DNA of 64,000 bases from the NCBI GenBank assembly GCA_964650315.1, contig CAZYQE010000002.1:1-64000 (forward strand), written 5' to 3'. Positions 7,593-16,599 of the stretch are shown one piece after another. The translations under genes were made by a program, and so were the position numbers. This stretch comes from CAJMSU01 sp964650315 (lineage in GTDB: Bacteria > Bacillota_I > Bacilli_A > RF39 > UBA660). Positions within the stretch are counted from its first letter, which is position 1. Every line of letters starts with the position of its first letter. A model generated the notes under the pieces. It was not told the DNA's origin, searched no databases, and saw nothing but the letters and a program-made list of their open reading frames with translations.

Positions 7593-8274
7593 AATCTATT
7601 TTTTCAGATATTCCCTCATTTATAAATTCTTCATCCATTAATAACTCATGTATTTCTTCTTCTTTAGTATCTAGGTAAACTTCTTCAATACGATCAACTC
7701 TACATTTTTCTGATGTAATAATAGACTCTACTTTATTAACAGCATCTTCTAACTTATCATTAACAACTACATAGTTATATTTAGTCACTTCATTTATTTC
7801 ATTATATGCAGTATGGAATCTTTTAATTATTTTATCATTAGAATCAGTTCCACGTTTCTTTAATCTCTTAACTAACGTTTTTAAAGAAGGTGGCATTATA
7901 AATATTAATAATGCTTCAGGTATTTGTTTTTTAACTAAACTAGCTCCTTGTATTTCAATAATTAATATAACATCTATTCCCTTATCTAAATTCTTCTTAA
8001 TATATTCTTTAGGAGTACCATAATAGTTACCTGCATATTCTGCATATTCTAAAAAATAATCTTCTTTAATCTTTTCTTCAAATTCTTCTTTTGATAAGAA
8101 ATAATAATCTACTCCATCTTTTTCTCCTTTACGAGGTTCTCTAGAAGTAGCAGATACTGATACCCATCTATTAGTATCATCTTTTTTCATTAATTCTCTA
8201 ACAACAGTATCTTTACCTGCACCAGAAGGTGCCGAAACAATAATTAATTGACCAGTTTTTTTACTCTTAATCAT
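7591..8274 (-). CDS. gmk: Guanylate kinase
   Basis: Phosphorylates GMP to GDP with ATP. 227 residues: P-loop SAPSGAGKDT near the N-terminus, GMP-binding SVSATSREPRKGEKDGVDYYF, then the lid and core region. It is ~20-25 residues longer than usual (about 205) because of an acidic C-terminal tail (KEEEIHELLMDEEF). AAGGAG of its ribosome-binding site lies inside the end of tmcAL, only one base separates the two genes, and they form one minus-strand operon. Confidence 0.97.
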   Translation of the reverse strand: MIKSKKTGQLIIVSAPSGAGKDTVVRELMKKDDTNRWVSVSATSREPRKGEKDGVDYYFLSKEEFEEKIKEDYFLEYAEYAGNYYGTPKEYIKKNLDKGIDVILIIEIQGASLVKKQIPEALLIFIMPPSLKTLVKRLKKRGTDSNDKIIKRFHTAYNEINEVTKYNYVVVNDKLEDAVNKVESIITSEKCRVDRIEEVYLDTKEEEIHELLMDEEFINEGISEKID

Positions 8275-8275
8275 C

Positions 8276-9415
8276 TTATTTCTCCTTAACTATTTTTTTA
8301 TATTCTTTTTCTACTAAAGAAAAATCATCATTACCTAAAGCATATACTTTAGTAGTTTCTAATTCATATTCCAACATATCAGGTTTATCTCTATTTATTT
8401 TACTAATAAGTTCTACATCTAAATCTTTCTTTACACTATTTAAATATTTTCTTCCCTTATCATTAAAACCTAATATTCTAATATAATCTATATTTCTAAA
8501 ACTTTTAGCTTTCTCTTTTGTAAAATTACATAAAATATGTAGTATTGTTCTAGTTAATTTATTATAAGTATATCTTTTAGTCTTAACATTATTTAAAAAC
8601 TCATCATAACTATTAGAATTAATTATTTCTTTTTTTAATAATTTATCTAATCCTTCATCTACACCATGGTATATTGATAAATCATCTTCTGTAATTATTT
8701 TATATTTAATATATTTAAAATAATTATCTATAAAGTGTAAATCTTTTAAATATGGTATTACAAAACTTGGTACTGTTTTTTTAACATCTTTTTTATTCTT
8801 TAAAGCATCTCTAATAGCAGTAGCACTAGATATTTTATTATCTATACTTTTATCATGATAACTATTAGTTCTTTTTATAGATATTGGTTCAATATTATAA
8901 TTATTCTCTATTATAGTTTTTATATAACTAATAGCAAGTAAATCATTAGGATCTTTAATACTTTTATTAGTTAAGTCTTTTAATGCTTTAGAAAGTGCAG
9001 TAGGATAGTTTTCTCCTAACTTAGAATATACTTTTACTAATTTTTCAAATTCTGGATTATTTATTTGTTCTTTAGCAATTAATTTAATATCTTCTAAGTT
9101 ATCACTTTCACTTCCGAAGACTAATCTTTCTACTTTCAATTTTTCTAGTATAGTGATTGCGCCATAACTAAAATAATCAGCACTTTGAGTAGCAAATGGA
9201 AAAGGTAGTTCAATAACTAAATCTATTCCAGCTTTAAGTGCTATTTCAGTTTTTTTCCATTTATCTATAATTGACACATCACCACGTTCTGTAAAGTTAC
9301 CACTAAGTACTAATATAACAGTATCATCTTTATACATTTCTTTAATCTTTTTTAAGTGATATAAATGTCCATTATGAAATGGATTATATTCAGCAATTAT
9401 TCCGACACTTGCCAT
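8276..9415 (-). CDS. tmcAL: tRNA(Met) cytidine acetate ligase
   Basis: 379 residues, TmcAL (YlbM) family: uses ATP and acetate to make N4-acetylcytidine at the wobble base C34 of elongator tRNA-Met. The nucleotidylyltransferase signature is at the N-terminus (GIIAEYNPFHNGHLYHL, HNGH at 14-17), followed by LSGNFTERGD and KISSATAIRDALK-type catalytic loops. Start ATG follows AGAGGG. Upstream gene of the tmcAL-gmk operon, with its own promoter at 9440-9468. Confidence 0.93.
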   Translation of the reverse strand: MASVGIIAEYNPFHNGHLYHLKKIKEMYKDDTVILVLSGNFTERGDVSIIDKWKKTEIALKAGIDLVIELPFPFATQSADYFSYGAITILEKLKVERLVFGSESDNLEDIKLIAKEQINNPEFEKLVKVYSKLGENYPTALSKALKDLTNKSIKDPNDLLAISYIKTIIENNYNIEPISIKRTNSYHDKSIDNKISSATAIRDALKNKKDVKKTVPSFVIPYLKDLHFIDNYFKYIKYKIITEDDLSIYHGVDEGLDKLLKKEIINSNSYDEFLNNVKTKRYTYNKLTRTILHILCNFTKEKAKSFRNIDYIRILGFNDKGRKYLNSVKKDLDVELISKINRDKPDMLEYELETTKVYALGNDDFSLVEKEYKKIVKEK

Positions 9416-9439
9416 AGTATCCCTCTTTCTTGTTAAAAT

Positions 9440-9468
9440 ATTTTATCATATTAATATTTTTTTTTCAA
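9440..9468 (-). promoter_or_regulatory. tmcAL-gmk promoter (minus strand)
   Basis: Read on the minus strand: TTGAAA (plus positions 9463-9468), 17-base spacer, TAAAAT (9440-9445) preceded by TGA. Confidence 0.6.
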
Positions 9469-9503
9469 TTTAACAACTTTTATTTATTTATTGTTATCTT
9501 TAT

Positions 9504-9578
9504 GATATAATTTGTATATAGATTATAGAAATAATAATAGTATTATAATCTCTATGTTTTCATAAAATATAGAGATAT
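9504..9578 (+). promoter_or_regulatory. murG leader: extended -10 plus two hairpins
   Basis: TGATATAAT lies near 9503-9511, about 84 bases before the murG ATG, an unusually long leader here. It holds two inverted repeats: GATTATA / TATAATC (from 9522) and TCTCTAT / ATAGAGA (from 9549 to 9575). No T run follows the second stem, so it is not an obvious terminator; the leader may be regulatory. Confidence 0.4.
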
Positions 9579-9594
9579 ATAAGGGGATGTTTAC

Positions 9595-10683
9595 ATGAGA
9601 GCTATTGTAGTAGCTGGAGGAACAGGTGGTCATATATATCCAGCTTTAGCGATTATAGATAAGATATATGAAAAAGAACCTGATAGTGAAATTCTATATA
9701 TTGGAACAAGTGATAGAATGGAAAAAGATATTGTTCCACAAAGAGGTATAGATTTTGTTGGTTTAGAGATGAAAGGTTTTGATAGAAAAAATCCTTTTAA
9801 AAATATATCTGTAATAATTAAGACTATGAAAGCTTATAGAAAAGCTAAAAAGATAATAAAGAAATTTAATCCTGATATAGTTATAGGAGCAGGAGGTTAT
9901 ATAACTGCACCTGTTTTATATGCGGCTCATAGATTAGGCTATAAAACTTTAGTACATGAACAAAATTCAATACCAGGAATGTCTAATAAGTTCTTAGGTA
10001 ATTTTGCAAATACTTTATGCTTATCATTTGAAGAAAGTAAGAAATATTTTAAAGATGCACATTGTGTATATACAGGAAATCCTCGTAGTGAAGAAATTAC
10101 TAAAGTAAAAAAAGTTAGTAAAACTAAGTTTGGTTTTTCTAAAAATAAAAAATTAATAGTTATAGTTATGGGATCTTTAGGATCTACTACTATTACTAAT
10201 AAATTAAAAGAAATGATACCTAATTTTAAAGATAAAGAATATCAAGTATTAATAGTTACAGGTAACTCATATTATAATAGTTATAATAATGTAGATGTAT
10301 CTGATAACGTTAAATTAGTACCATTTTTAGATGATTTAATTAACTTAATGAAAGATACTGACTTATTAGTATCACGTGCAGGAGCTTCTACTATTGCAGA
10401 AATCACATCTATTGGTATACCATCCATTTTAGTACCATCTCCATATGTTACACATAATCATCAATATTTAAATGCCAAAGAATTAGAAAATAAAAAAGCA
10501 TGTTTAATATTAGAAGAAGATAATTTTAATACAGATAATTTAATTCCAATGATAGATAAAGTTATTAAAGATAAAAAATTATATAAAGAATTAAGTGATA
10601 ATTCATATAAATTTGGAGTTAGGGATTCTTCTTTAAGAATATATAAAGAAATTAGAAAGTTACTGGGTGAAGAAGATGGATGA
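9595..10683 (+). CDS. murG: Lipid II synthase MurG (GlcNAc transferase)
   Basis: Transfers GlcNAc from UDP-GlcNAc to lipid I on the inner face of the membrane, giving lipid II. 362 residues, GT-B fold: glycine-rich GGTGGH at 8-13, second loop GAGGYITAP, then the C-terminal UDP-binding domain with VMGSLGSTT and SRAGASTIAEI...PYVTHNHQ. Start ATG with AAGGGG upstream. First gene of murG-murB-divIB; its TGA stop overlaps the murB start. Confidence 0.97.
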   Translation: MRAIVVAGGTGGHIYPALAIIDKIYEKEPDSEILYIGTSDRMEKDIVPQRGIDFVGLEMKGFDRKNPFKNISVIIKTMKAYRKAKKIIKKFNPDIVIGAGGYITAPVLYAAHRLGYKTLVHEQNSIPGMSNKFLGNFANTLCLSFEESKKYFKDAHCVYTGNPRSEEITKVKKVSKTKFGFSKNKKLIVIVMGSLGSTTITNKLKEMIPNFKDKEYQVLIVTGNSYYNSYNNVDVSDNVKLVPFLDDLINLMKDTDLLVSRAGASTIAEITSIGIPSILVPSPYVTHNHQYLNAKELENKKACLILEEDNFNTDNLIPMIDKVIKDKKLYKELSDNSYKFGVRDSSLRIYKEIRKLLGEEDG

Positions 10684-11581
10684 AGTAATTAAAGAATTAG
10701 TAAAAGCAAATATTGGAAAAGTTGAAAAAGATGTATTCTTAAGTAGGTATACTACTTATAAAACAGGTGGACTTGCAAAATGTATAGTATATCCAAAAGA
10801 AGTAGAATCTTTAATTAAGACTATTAAAATATTAAATAATAATAATGTTAAATATAAGTTATTAGGTAATGGATCTAATCTATTATTTAGTGATAAAGTA
10901 TATAACGGTGTTTTAATTAAATTAAATGAATTAGATAAAGTAGAATTCTTTGAAAACAAAATACATGTAGAAGCAGGTTTTCCATTAATGAAATTGTCTC
11001 ATCTAGCAGCTAAACGTGCTTTAACTGGATTAGAATTTGCAGCTGGTATTCCTGGTACTGTTGGAGGAGCTGTATTTATGAATGCAGGTGCTTATAAGAG
11101 TGATATGGGATATATTACACAAGAAGTAACTGTATTAACTCCAGATTTAAAAATAATTACATTAGAAAATAAAGAAATGAATTTTCATTATAGAACATCA
11201 TTTTTGAAAACACATCCAAAATATATTTGTTTATCTGCAGTTATTAGACTAGAACATGGTAATAAAAGCGCTATTGAAAAAGTAATTAAAGATAGAAGAA
11301 AAAGAAGACAAGCTTCTCAGCCTTTAGAATATCCTAGTGCTGGATCAGTATTTAGAAATCCTAAAGATAAATTTGCTGGACAATTAATAGAAGAATTAGG
11401 TCTAAAAGGTATGAAAAAAGGTGGCGCAATGGTTAGTGATAAACATGCTAACTTTATAATTAATAGAGATAATGCATCTAGTAAAGATATTAAAGAATTA
11501 ATTGAATATGTACAAGAAAAAGTATATAAAAAATATAAAGTCGAATTAAAAATAGAACAAGAATTTGTAAATTGGGAGTAA
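10676..11581 (+). CDS. murB: UDP-N-acetylenolpyruvoylglucosamine reductase
   Basis: FAD/NADPH enzyme reducing UDP-GlcNAc-enolpyruvate to UDP-MurNAc. 301 residues with FAD-binding YKTGGLAK and GNGSNLLFSD, AGIPGTVGGAVFMNAGAY, and the proton donor Ser in PSAGSVFRNP. I use ATG 10676, not the in-frame GTG 10667, because GGGTGA including that GTG is the ribosome-binding site. It overlaps the end of murG by 8 bases, implying coupled translation. Confidence 0.96.
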   Translation: MDEVIKELVKANIGKVEKDVFLSRYTTYKTGGLAKCIVYPKEVESLIKTIKILNNNNVKYKLLGNGSNLLFSDKVYNGVLIKLNELDKVEFFENKIHVEAGFPLMKLSHLAAKRALTGLEFAAGIPGTVGGAVFMNAGAYKSDMGYITQEVTVLTPDLKIITLENKEMNFHYRTSFLKTHPKYICLSAVIRLEHGNKSAIEKVIKDRRKRRQASQPLEYPSAGSVFRNPKDKFAGQLIEELGLKGMKKGGAMVSDKHANFIINRDNASSKDIKELIEYVQEKVYKKYKVELKIEQEFVNWE

Positions 11582-11583
11582 TT

Positions 11584-12273
11584 ATGGCCAAAAAATTAGT
11601 CAAAAAAAGAAAAATAAAACTATTTAGTTTATTTATAGTTCTTTTAATCTTTGGAGGACTAATTTTTATAGTGTATAGATATTTAGATACTAGTATTAAA
11701 AACATCATAATAACAGGAAATAAAAGATTAAATGATGATTATATTATAGAACTTGCAGGTATTAAAAATTATCCTAGTTATTATTTTACTTCTACTATAA
11801 AAACAAAAGATAAATTAAAAAAATCTAAATATATAGAAGATGTAGAAGTACATAGAAAGTTCTATCATACTTTTGAAATAGATATTAAAGAAAATAGAGC
11901 TTTATTTATAAATAATAATAAGAATGTAATAGTATTTGAAGATGGTACAAAAGAATCTATAAATAATAGTTTTGAAACTTATAATATTCCTAGAGTAATA
12001 AATTATATACCAGATGATAAATATAAAAAATTTATAAAGAAAATGTCTAAAATAAATGAAGATACACTATGTAAAATATCTGATATTGAATATAAACCAA
12101 ATGAATTAGATAAAGGTAGATTTTTATTATATATGGATGATGGTAACATGGTATACATAACTTTAACTAAGTTTAAAACTATTAATTACTATAATAAAGT
12201 TTTATCTCAATTAGAAAATAAAAAAGGAATTTTATATTTGGATAATGGTAATCATTTCCAAATAAAGGGGTAA
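11584..12273 (+). CDS. divIB: Cell division protein DivIB/FtsQ
   Basis: 229-residue single-pass divisome protein: basic N-terminus KKLVKKRKIK, membrane helix (about 13-33), then a POTRA domain starting IKNIIITGNKRLNDDYIIELAGI, and a beta domain. It links early and late division proteins (FtsL/DivIC, FtsW/PBP2B). An in-frame TTG at 11572 lies before GGGAG; that GGGAG is the Shine-Dalgarno, so the ATG at 11584 is used. It follows murB after 2 bases. The C-terminal part is divergent, as usual for this family. Confidence 0.9.
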   Translation: MAKKLVKKRKIKLFSLFIVLLIFGGLIFIVYRYLDTSIKNIIITGNKRLNDDYIIELAGIKNYPSYYFTSTIKTKDKLKKSKYIEDVEVHRKFYHTFEIDIKENRALFINNNKNVIVFEDGTKESINNSFETYNIPRVINYIPDDKYKKFIKKMSKINEDTLCKISDIEYKPNELDKGRFLLYMDDGNMVYITLTKFKTINYYNKVLSQLENKKGILYLDNGNHFQIKG

Positions 12274-12277
12274 TGCT

Positions 12278-13822
12278 ATGAAGAAAGTAGTAATTATAGG
12301 AGCAGGACCTGCAGGTTTAGCCGCAGCATACAAACTGTTAACAGAATCAAAAGAATATAAAGTAATTATATTAGAAGAAGAGAATAAAATTGGTGGAATA
12401 TCTAAAACTATTAATTATCATGGTAATAGAATTGATATTGGAGGACACCGATTTTTTACTAAAAGTAAAGAAGTATTGAATTTTTGGAAAGAGATATTAC
12501 CAGTACAAGGAAAAGATTCCTTTGATGATAAAAAATTAAATAGAAAAAAAGAACTACCTAAAACAAAAATAAATCCAGATAAAGAAGATAAAGTATTTTT
12601 AATAAGAAATAGAATATCAAGAATATTTTATGAGAATAAATTATTCAATTATCCAGTTTCTCTAAACTTAAAAACTATAAAGAATTTAGGTGTTTTTAGA
12701 ACTATAATATGTGGTTTTAGTTATATAAAAACTAAAATTATAAAGAAAAAAGAAAATAGTTTAGAAGATTTCTATATAAATAGATTTGGTAAAAAACTAT
12801 ATTCTATATTTTTTAAAGATTACACTAAAAAAGTATGGGGAAGAAGTCCTAAAAGTATATCTAAAGAATGGGGATATCAAAGAGTAAAAGGAATTTCTTT
12901 ATTTGAAGTAATCAGAGATTATTTTAATAGATTATTTAAAATAAAAAATAATAAAAAAGAAACATCATTAATAGAAGAATATTTATATCCTAAATACGGA
13001 CCAGGTCAATTATATGAAGAAATAGCTAAAAAAGTTAAAAAACTTGGAGGTAAAATTTTAACTAATTCTAAAGTTATAAAAATAAAGAAAAAAAATAATA
13101 AAATTACTAAAGTAGTTTATATAAATAATAATAAAGAAATAGTTGAGTCTGCTGATTATGTAATATCATCTATGCCATTAAAAGACTTATGTAATTCATT
13201 AAATAATGTTCCTAAAAATATATTAACTATTTCTAATAATTTACCATATAGAGATTTTATAACAGTGGGTGTATTAACAGATAAATTATTATTGAAAAAT
13301 AAAACTAAAATAAAAACATTTAATGATAATATTCCTGATTGTTGGTTATATGTACAAGATACTAATGTTAATTTAGGTAGAATACAAATATTTAATAATT
13401 GGTCTCCTTATATGGTAAAAGATATATATAAAACAACTTGGATAGGATTAGAATACTTTTGTAATGAAAATGATAGCTTTTGGAATTTAAGTGATGCTAA
13501 AATAAAACAATTAGCGATAAAAGAATTACAAAAATTAAAAGTTATAAATGACAATATATTAGATAGTTGTGTTATTAGAATAAAAAAAGCATATCCAGCT
13601 TATTTTGATAGTTATAAAGATATAGATAAATTAAAAAAATATCTAAATAAAATAGATAATTTATACTGTATAGGGCGAAATGGTCAACATAGATATAATA
13701 ATATGGATCATTCTATTATGACTGCCTTTAAAGCAGTTAATAATATAATTAATAATATTAAATCTAAAGATGAAATATGGAATGTTAATATAGAAAAGAA
13801 ATATCATGAGGAGGAAAAATAA
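12278..13822 (+). CDS. FAD-dependent oxidoreductase, UDP-galactopyranose-mutase/amine-oxidase-like
   Basis: 514 residues. Dinucleotide-binding GAGPAGLAAA at 8-17 and a GGISKT loop with HRFF mark the flavin monoamine oxidase/Glf-type superfamily. The C-terminal FAD motif IGRNGQHRYNNMDHSIMTA matches the family often found with polysaccharide genes and annotated as protoporphyrinogen-oxidase-like. Substrate unknown; no haem genes are nearby, so a sugar or polyprenyl-linked substrate is a reasonable guess. It sits between divIB and ftsA, 4 bases after divIB, with GGGG as ribosome-binding site, and its stop overlaps the next membrane gene. Confidence 0.75.
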   Translation: MKKVVIIGAGPAGLAAAYKLLTESKEYKVIILEEENKIGGISKTINYHGNRIDIGGHRFFTKSKEVLNFWKEILPVQGKDSFDDKKLNRKKELPKTKINPDKEDKVFLIRNRISRIFYENKLFNYPVSLNLKTIKNLGVFRTIICGFSYIKTKIIKKKENSLEDFYINRFGKKLYSIFFKDYTKKVWGRSPKSISKEWGYQRVKGISLFEVIRDYFNRLFKIKNNKKETSLIEEYLYPKYGPGQLYEEIAKKVKKLGGKILTNSKVIKIKKKNNKITKVVYINNNKEIVESADYVISSMPLKDLCNSLNNVPKNILTISNNLPYRDFITVGVLTDKLLLKNKTKIKTFNDNIPDCWLYVQDTNVNLGRIQIFNNWSPYMVKDIYKTTWIGLEYFCNENDSFWNLSDAKIKQLAIKELQKLKVINDNILDSCVIRIKKAYPAYFDSYKDIDKLKKYLNKIDNLYCIGRNGQHRYNNMDHSIMTAFKAVNNIINNIKSKDEIWNVNIEKKYHEEEK

Positions 13823-15285
13823 TGAAAAGTATAATAAAAAAATTAAAAAATTATAAACCTCCAAAATATATTTGTTATTTATATTTTTTTGTTCCAATAA
13901 TAGTTAGTTGTATAACTAATGTTGCGAAAGAAGAAGATATATGGTTTTTATTAAATCATGGTAAATATTTAGTTCATCATGGTTTTCCAACAATAGAACC
14001 TTTTACTATTCATACTAATTTTGCTTTTGTTATGCAGCAATGGTTATCAGCACTAGTATTTTATATGTCTCACTTTATTTTAGGCAAATATGGATTAATA
14101 TTAGTTATAGTATTAGTTAATTTATTAATATTATATTTCTTATATAAATTATGTATGTTACTAAGTAATAATAAATATACTATTTCTACTATTGTTACTT
14201 GTGTTACTGATGTAATATTACTATTATTTATATTACCGAGACCACAGATATTTACCTTATTATTTTTAGTAATAGTTTTATATATAATGGAGTTATTTTA
14301 TAAGAATAAAAATACTAAAGCAATTTATTTTTTAATATTAATTTCATTATTACAAATAAATTTTCATGCCGCTATGTGGCCTATGATATATTTATTTATG
14401 TTACCGTATTTAGTAAATTATATTATTTTATATTTTAAGAAGAAAGATAAAAGGTTATTTAAATTATTATCTATAATAGTAATAATGTTATTAGTGCAAT
14501 TTATTAATCCATATGGAATAGAAAGTATAAAATATGTATTCAATTCTTATGGTAATAAATATATAAATAGAATTGTATATGAAATGAGAGCAACAACATT
14601 TGAAATATTCCAAGGACAAATATTCTTTACAACATTATTAATATTAATCACTATTTATATATTTTATAGAAAAAATAAAATGCAGTTAAGACATTTTCTC
14701 CTATTTATAGGAGTAGTTGTATTAGCACTATCTAATTTTAGAAATGTAATGTTATATGTAGTTGGAACAATACCATTTTTAGCTTACTATTTAAAAGATT
14801 TAATTACTGATAGTAAAAAAACTAAAATAAAAGATAAACTATATAAAAACAAATATATAATAACAATATCATTCTTAGTAATAGTTAGTATATTATCTAT
14901 GATATTTATATCACCAAGTTTTAATAATAAATTAAAATTAGATAAAGGTGTAAATTATTTATTAAAGAATAATAAGAAAGAAGATATAGTTTTATATACT
15001 GGCTATGATAATGGATCATATCCTGAATATAGAGGTATAAAAGTTTATATGGATACTAGAGCAGAAGTATTCTTAAAATCTAATAATAAAAAAGAAGATG
15101 TTTTTAAAGAATATTATTATCTTACATATGGATTATTAGATTATGATTCATTTTTAGAAAAGTATAAATTTACTCACTTATTAATAAGTAAAAAAGAGAG
15201 ATTATATTATATAATTTCAGTTAATAAAAATTATAAAAAGATATTTAATACTAAGAAATATAGTATTTTTGAAAAAATAGACTAA
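13822..15285 (+). CDS. Polytopic membrane protein, GT-C glycosyltransferase-like
   Basis: 487 residues with roughly ten hydrophobic segments in the first ~370, then a soluble ~115-residue C-terminal domain (ends at IFEKID). The first extracellular loop has acidic EEDIWFLLNHGKYLVHHG soon after TM1, and the C-terminal part has YTGYDNGSYPEYRGIKVYMDTRAE. Both patterns recur in GT-C enzymes that use polyprenyl-phosphate sugars. The fold assignment is tentative. The ATG overlaps the preceding TAA by one base, so it is coupled to the flavoenzyme; together they look like an envelope-glycan module. Confidence 0.6.
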   Translation: MKSIIKKLKNYKPPKYICYLYFFVPIIVSCITNVAKEEDIWFLLNHGKYLVHHGFPTIEPFTIHTNFAFVMQQWLSALVFYMSHFILGKYGLILVIVLVNLLILYFLYKLCMLLSNNKYTISTIVTCVTDVILLLFILPRPQIFTLLFLVIVLYIMELFYKNKNTKAIYFLILISLLQINFHAAMWPMIYLFMLPYLVNYIILYFKKKDKRLFKLLSIIVIMLLVQFINPYGIESIKYVFNSYGNKYINRIVYEMRATTFEIFQGQIFFTTLLILITIYIFYRKNKMQLRHFLLFIGVVVLALSNFRNVMLYVVGTIPFLAYYLKDLITDSKKTKIKDKLYKNKYIITISFLVIVSILSMIFISPSFNNKLKLDKGVNYLLKNNKKEDIVLYTGYDNGSYPEYRGIKVYMDTRAEVFLKSNNKKEDVFKEYYYLTYGLLDYDSFLEKYKFTHLLISKKERLYYIISVNKNYKKIFNTKKYSIFEKID

Positions 15286-15289
15286 AAAT

Positions 15290-15318
15290 TTGAAAAATTA
15301 GTAATTTATTAGTATAAT
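15290..15318 (+). promoter_or_regulatory. ftsA-ftsZ promoter
   Basis: TTGAAA 15290-15295, 17-base spacer, TATAAT 15313-15318, followed by AGGAGG at 15332-15337 and ATG at 15344. Confidence 0.8.
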
Positions 15319-15343
15319 TAATATTAAGAATAGGAGGATTATA

Positions 15344-16585
15344 ATGGGTAATATATATACAAGTATAGATTTAGGTACTGATAGTATTAAAATATTAGTA
15401 ATTGAAAAACATAATGATAATTATAATGTTTTAACATCCGTAAGTAGTCCTTCTAGAGGTATTGATGATGGACATATAGTTGATATAAAAGAGTGTGTTT
15501 CTAGTGTTAAAAAGGCTTTGAAAAAGGCTAATGATATGTTAGGAACTAAGATTACTAAAGTTATTGCAAGTGTAGCACCAACTTCAGCTAATTTTGATAT
15601 TGCAATAGGTTCTGTTGATGTAGAAGATTATAATAAAATAACTGGTAATGATATAAGTAATGTATTAAGAGATGCAGTTATAAATCAAATAGATGAAGAA
15701 CATGAATTAATAACTGCAGTACCTATTAGTTTTACTATAGATGAAGAAGAAAATATAAAAGATCCTAAAGGGTTAAAGGGTAAAATATTAGAAACTAAAT
15801 TAGTTTTAGCTACTTCATCTAAAGAAGAATTATATAGATTATTAGAAGTATTAAAACTTAGTGGTGTAGAAGCTATAGATGTAGCATTTACTTCTACTGG
15901 GGATTATTATTCTATAAAGAATTCTAAAAAAGATAAAGAAGCAGGTGCTATTATTAATATAGGTGAAAATAGTACAAATATATCTATATTCAATAAGGGT
16001 ATTCAAATTAAAAATAAAGTTATTAATCTTGGTAGTAGAAGTGTAGATAGAGATTTATCTTTTGTTTTTAATACTGATATAGAAACTGCGAAAATAATAA
16101 AAGAAACTTTTGCTGTAAGTATGGAAGCTTATGCTGATGTTAATGATACTAGAGAAGTAAGAACTAAAGATGAGTCTATAAAAGAGATTAATCAAGTAGA
16201 AGTATCTAAAGTAGTGGAATCAAGAATAATAGAAATACTAAATTTAGCAAAAAAAGAAATAAAAAACTTAACAAATAGAGAAATACGTTATATAATAATA
16301 ACAGGTGGACTTAGTGAGCTAGCTGGGTTCCAATATATAGTAGATGAAGAACTTGGTTTTAAAGCTAAAGTTTGTAATATTACTGAAGTAGGAATAAGAC
16401 ATAATAAATATAGTAGTGTTTATGGTACTGTTAAATATTTTGATGATAAAATGAGTTTAAGAGGAAAAGATGCTACAATGATTTCTAAAGAAAGTATGAA
16501 ATCAATTGTTAATTCTGAAGAAAAAGTAGTAAGTAATAATACTAATATAATAAGTAAAGTGTTTGGACATTTTTTTGATAATTAA
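15344..16585 (+). CDS. ftsA: Cell division protein FtsA
   Basis: 413-residue actin-like ATPase tethering FtsZ to the membrane. Phosphate-1 loop SIDLGTDSIKILV at the N-terminus, 1C subdomain, AGAIINIGENSTNIS (phosphate-2), IIITGGLSELAGF (adenosine motif). A C-terminal amphipathic helix is represented by NIISKVFGHFF, which would bind the membrane. It has its own promoter and is followed by ftsZ after 14 bases. Confidence 0.96.
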   Translation: MGNIYTSIDLGTDSIKILVIEKHNDNYNVLTSVSSPSRGIDDGHIVDIKECVSSVKKALKKANDMLGTKITKVIASVAPTSANFDIAIGSVDVEDYNKITGNDISNVLRDAVINQIDEEHELITAVPISFTIDEEENIKDPKGLKGKILETKLVLATSSKEELYRLLEVLKLSGVEAIDVAFTSTGDYYSIKNSKKDKEAGAIINIGENSTNISIFNKGIQIKNKVINLGSRSVDRDLSFVFNTDIETAKIIKETFAVSMEAYADVNDTREVRTKDESIKEINQVEVSKVVESRIIEILNLAKKEIKNLTNREIRYIIITGGLSELAGFQYIVDEELGFKAKVCNITEVGIRHNKYSSVYGTVKYFDDKMSLRGKDATMISKESMKSIVNSEEKVVSNNTNIISKVFGHFFDN

Positions 16586-16599
16586 GGAGGACTAGGTAT

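Noticed and set aside
10667..10675. GTG start for murB, and similar early GTG/TTG/ATG starts for the hydrolase, divIB, nfo, hisS, hrcA, the acidic gene at 56424 and the gene at 42639
   Set aside because: Each lies in or before the Shine-Dalgarno of a properly spaced downstream ATG; extensions would be artefacts of the AGGTG or GGAGG motif.
10681..10683. TGA read as Trp (mycoplasma code)
   Set aside because: TGA ends murG, rsmD, DUF421 and other genes at the expected family length, and Trp positions use TGG.
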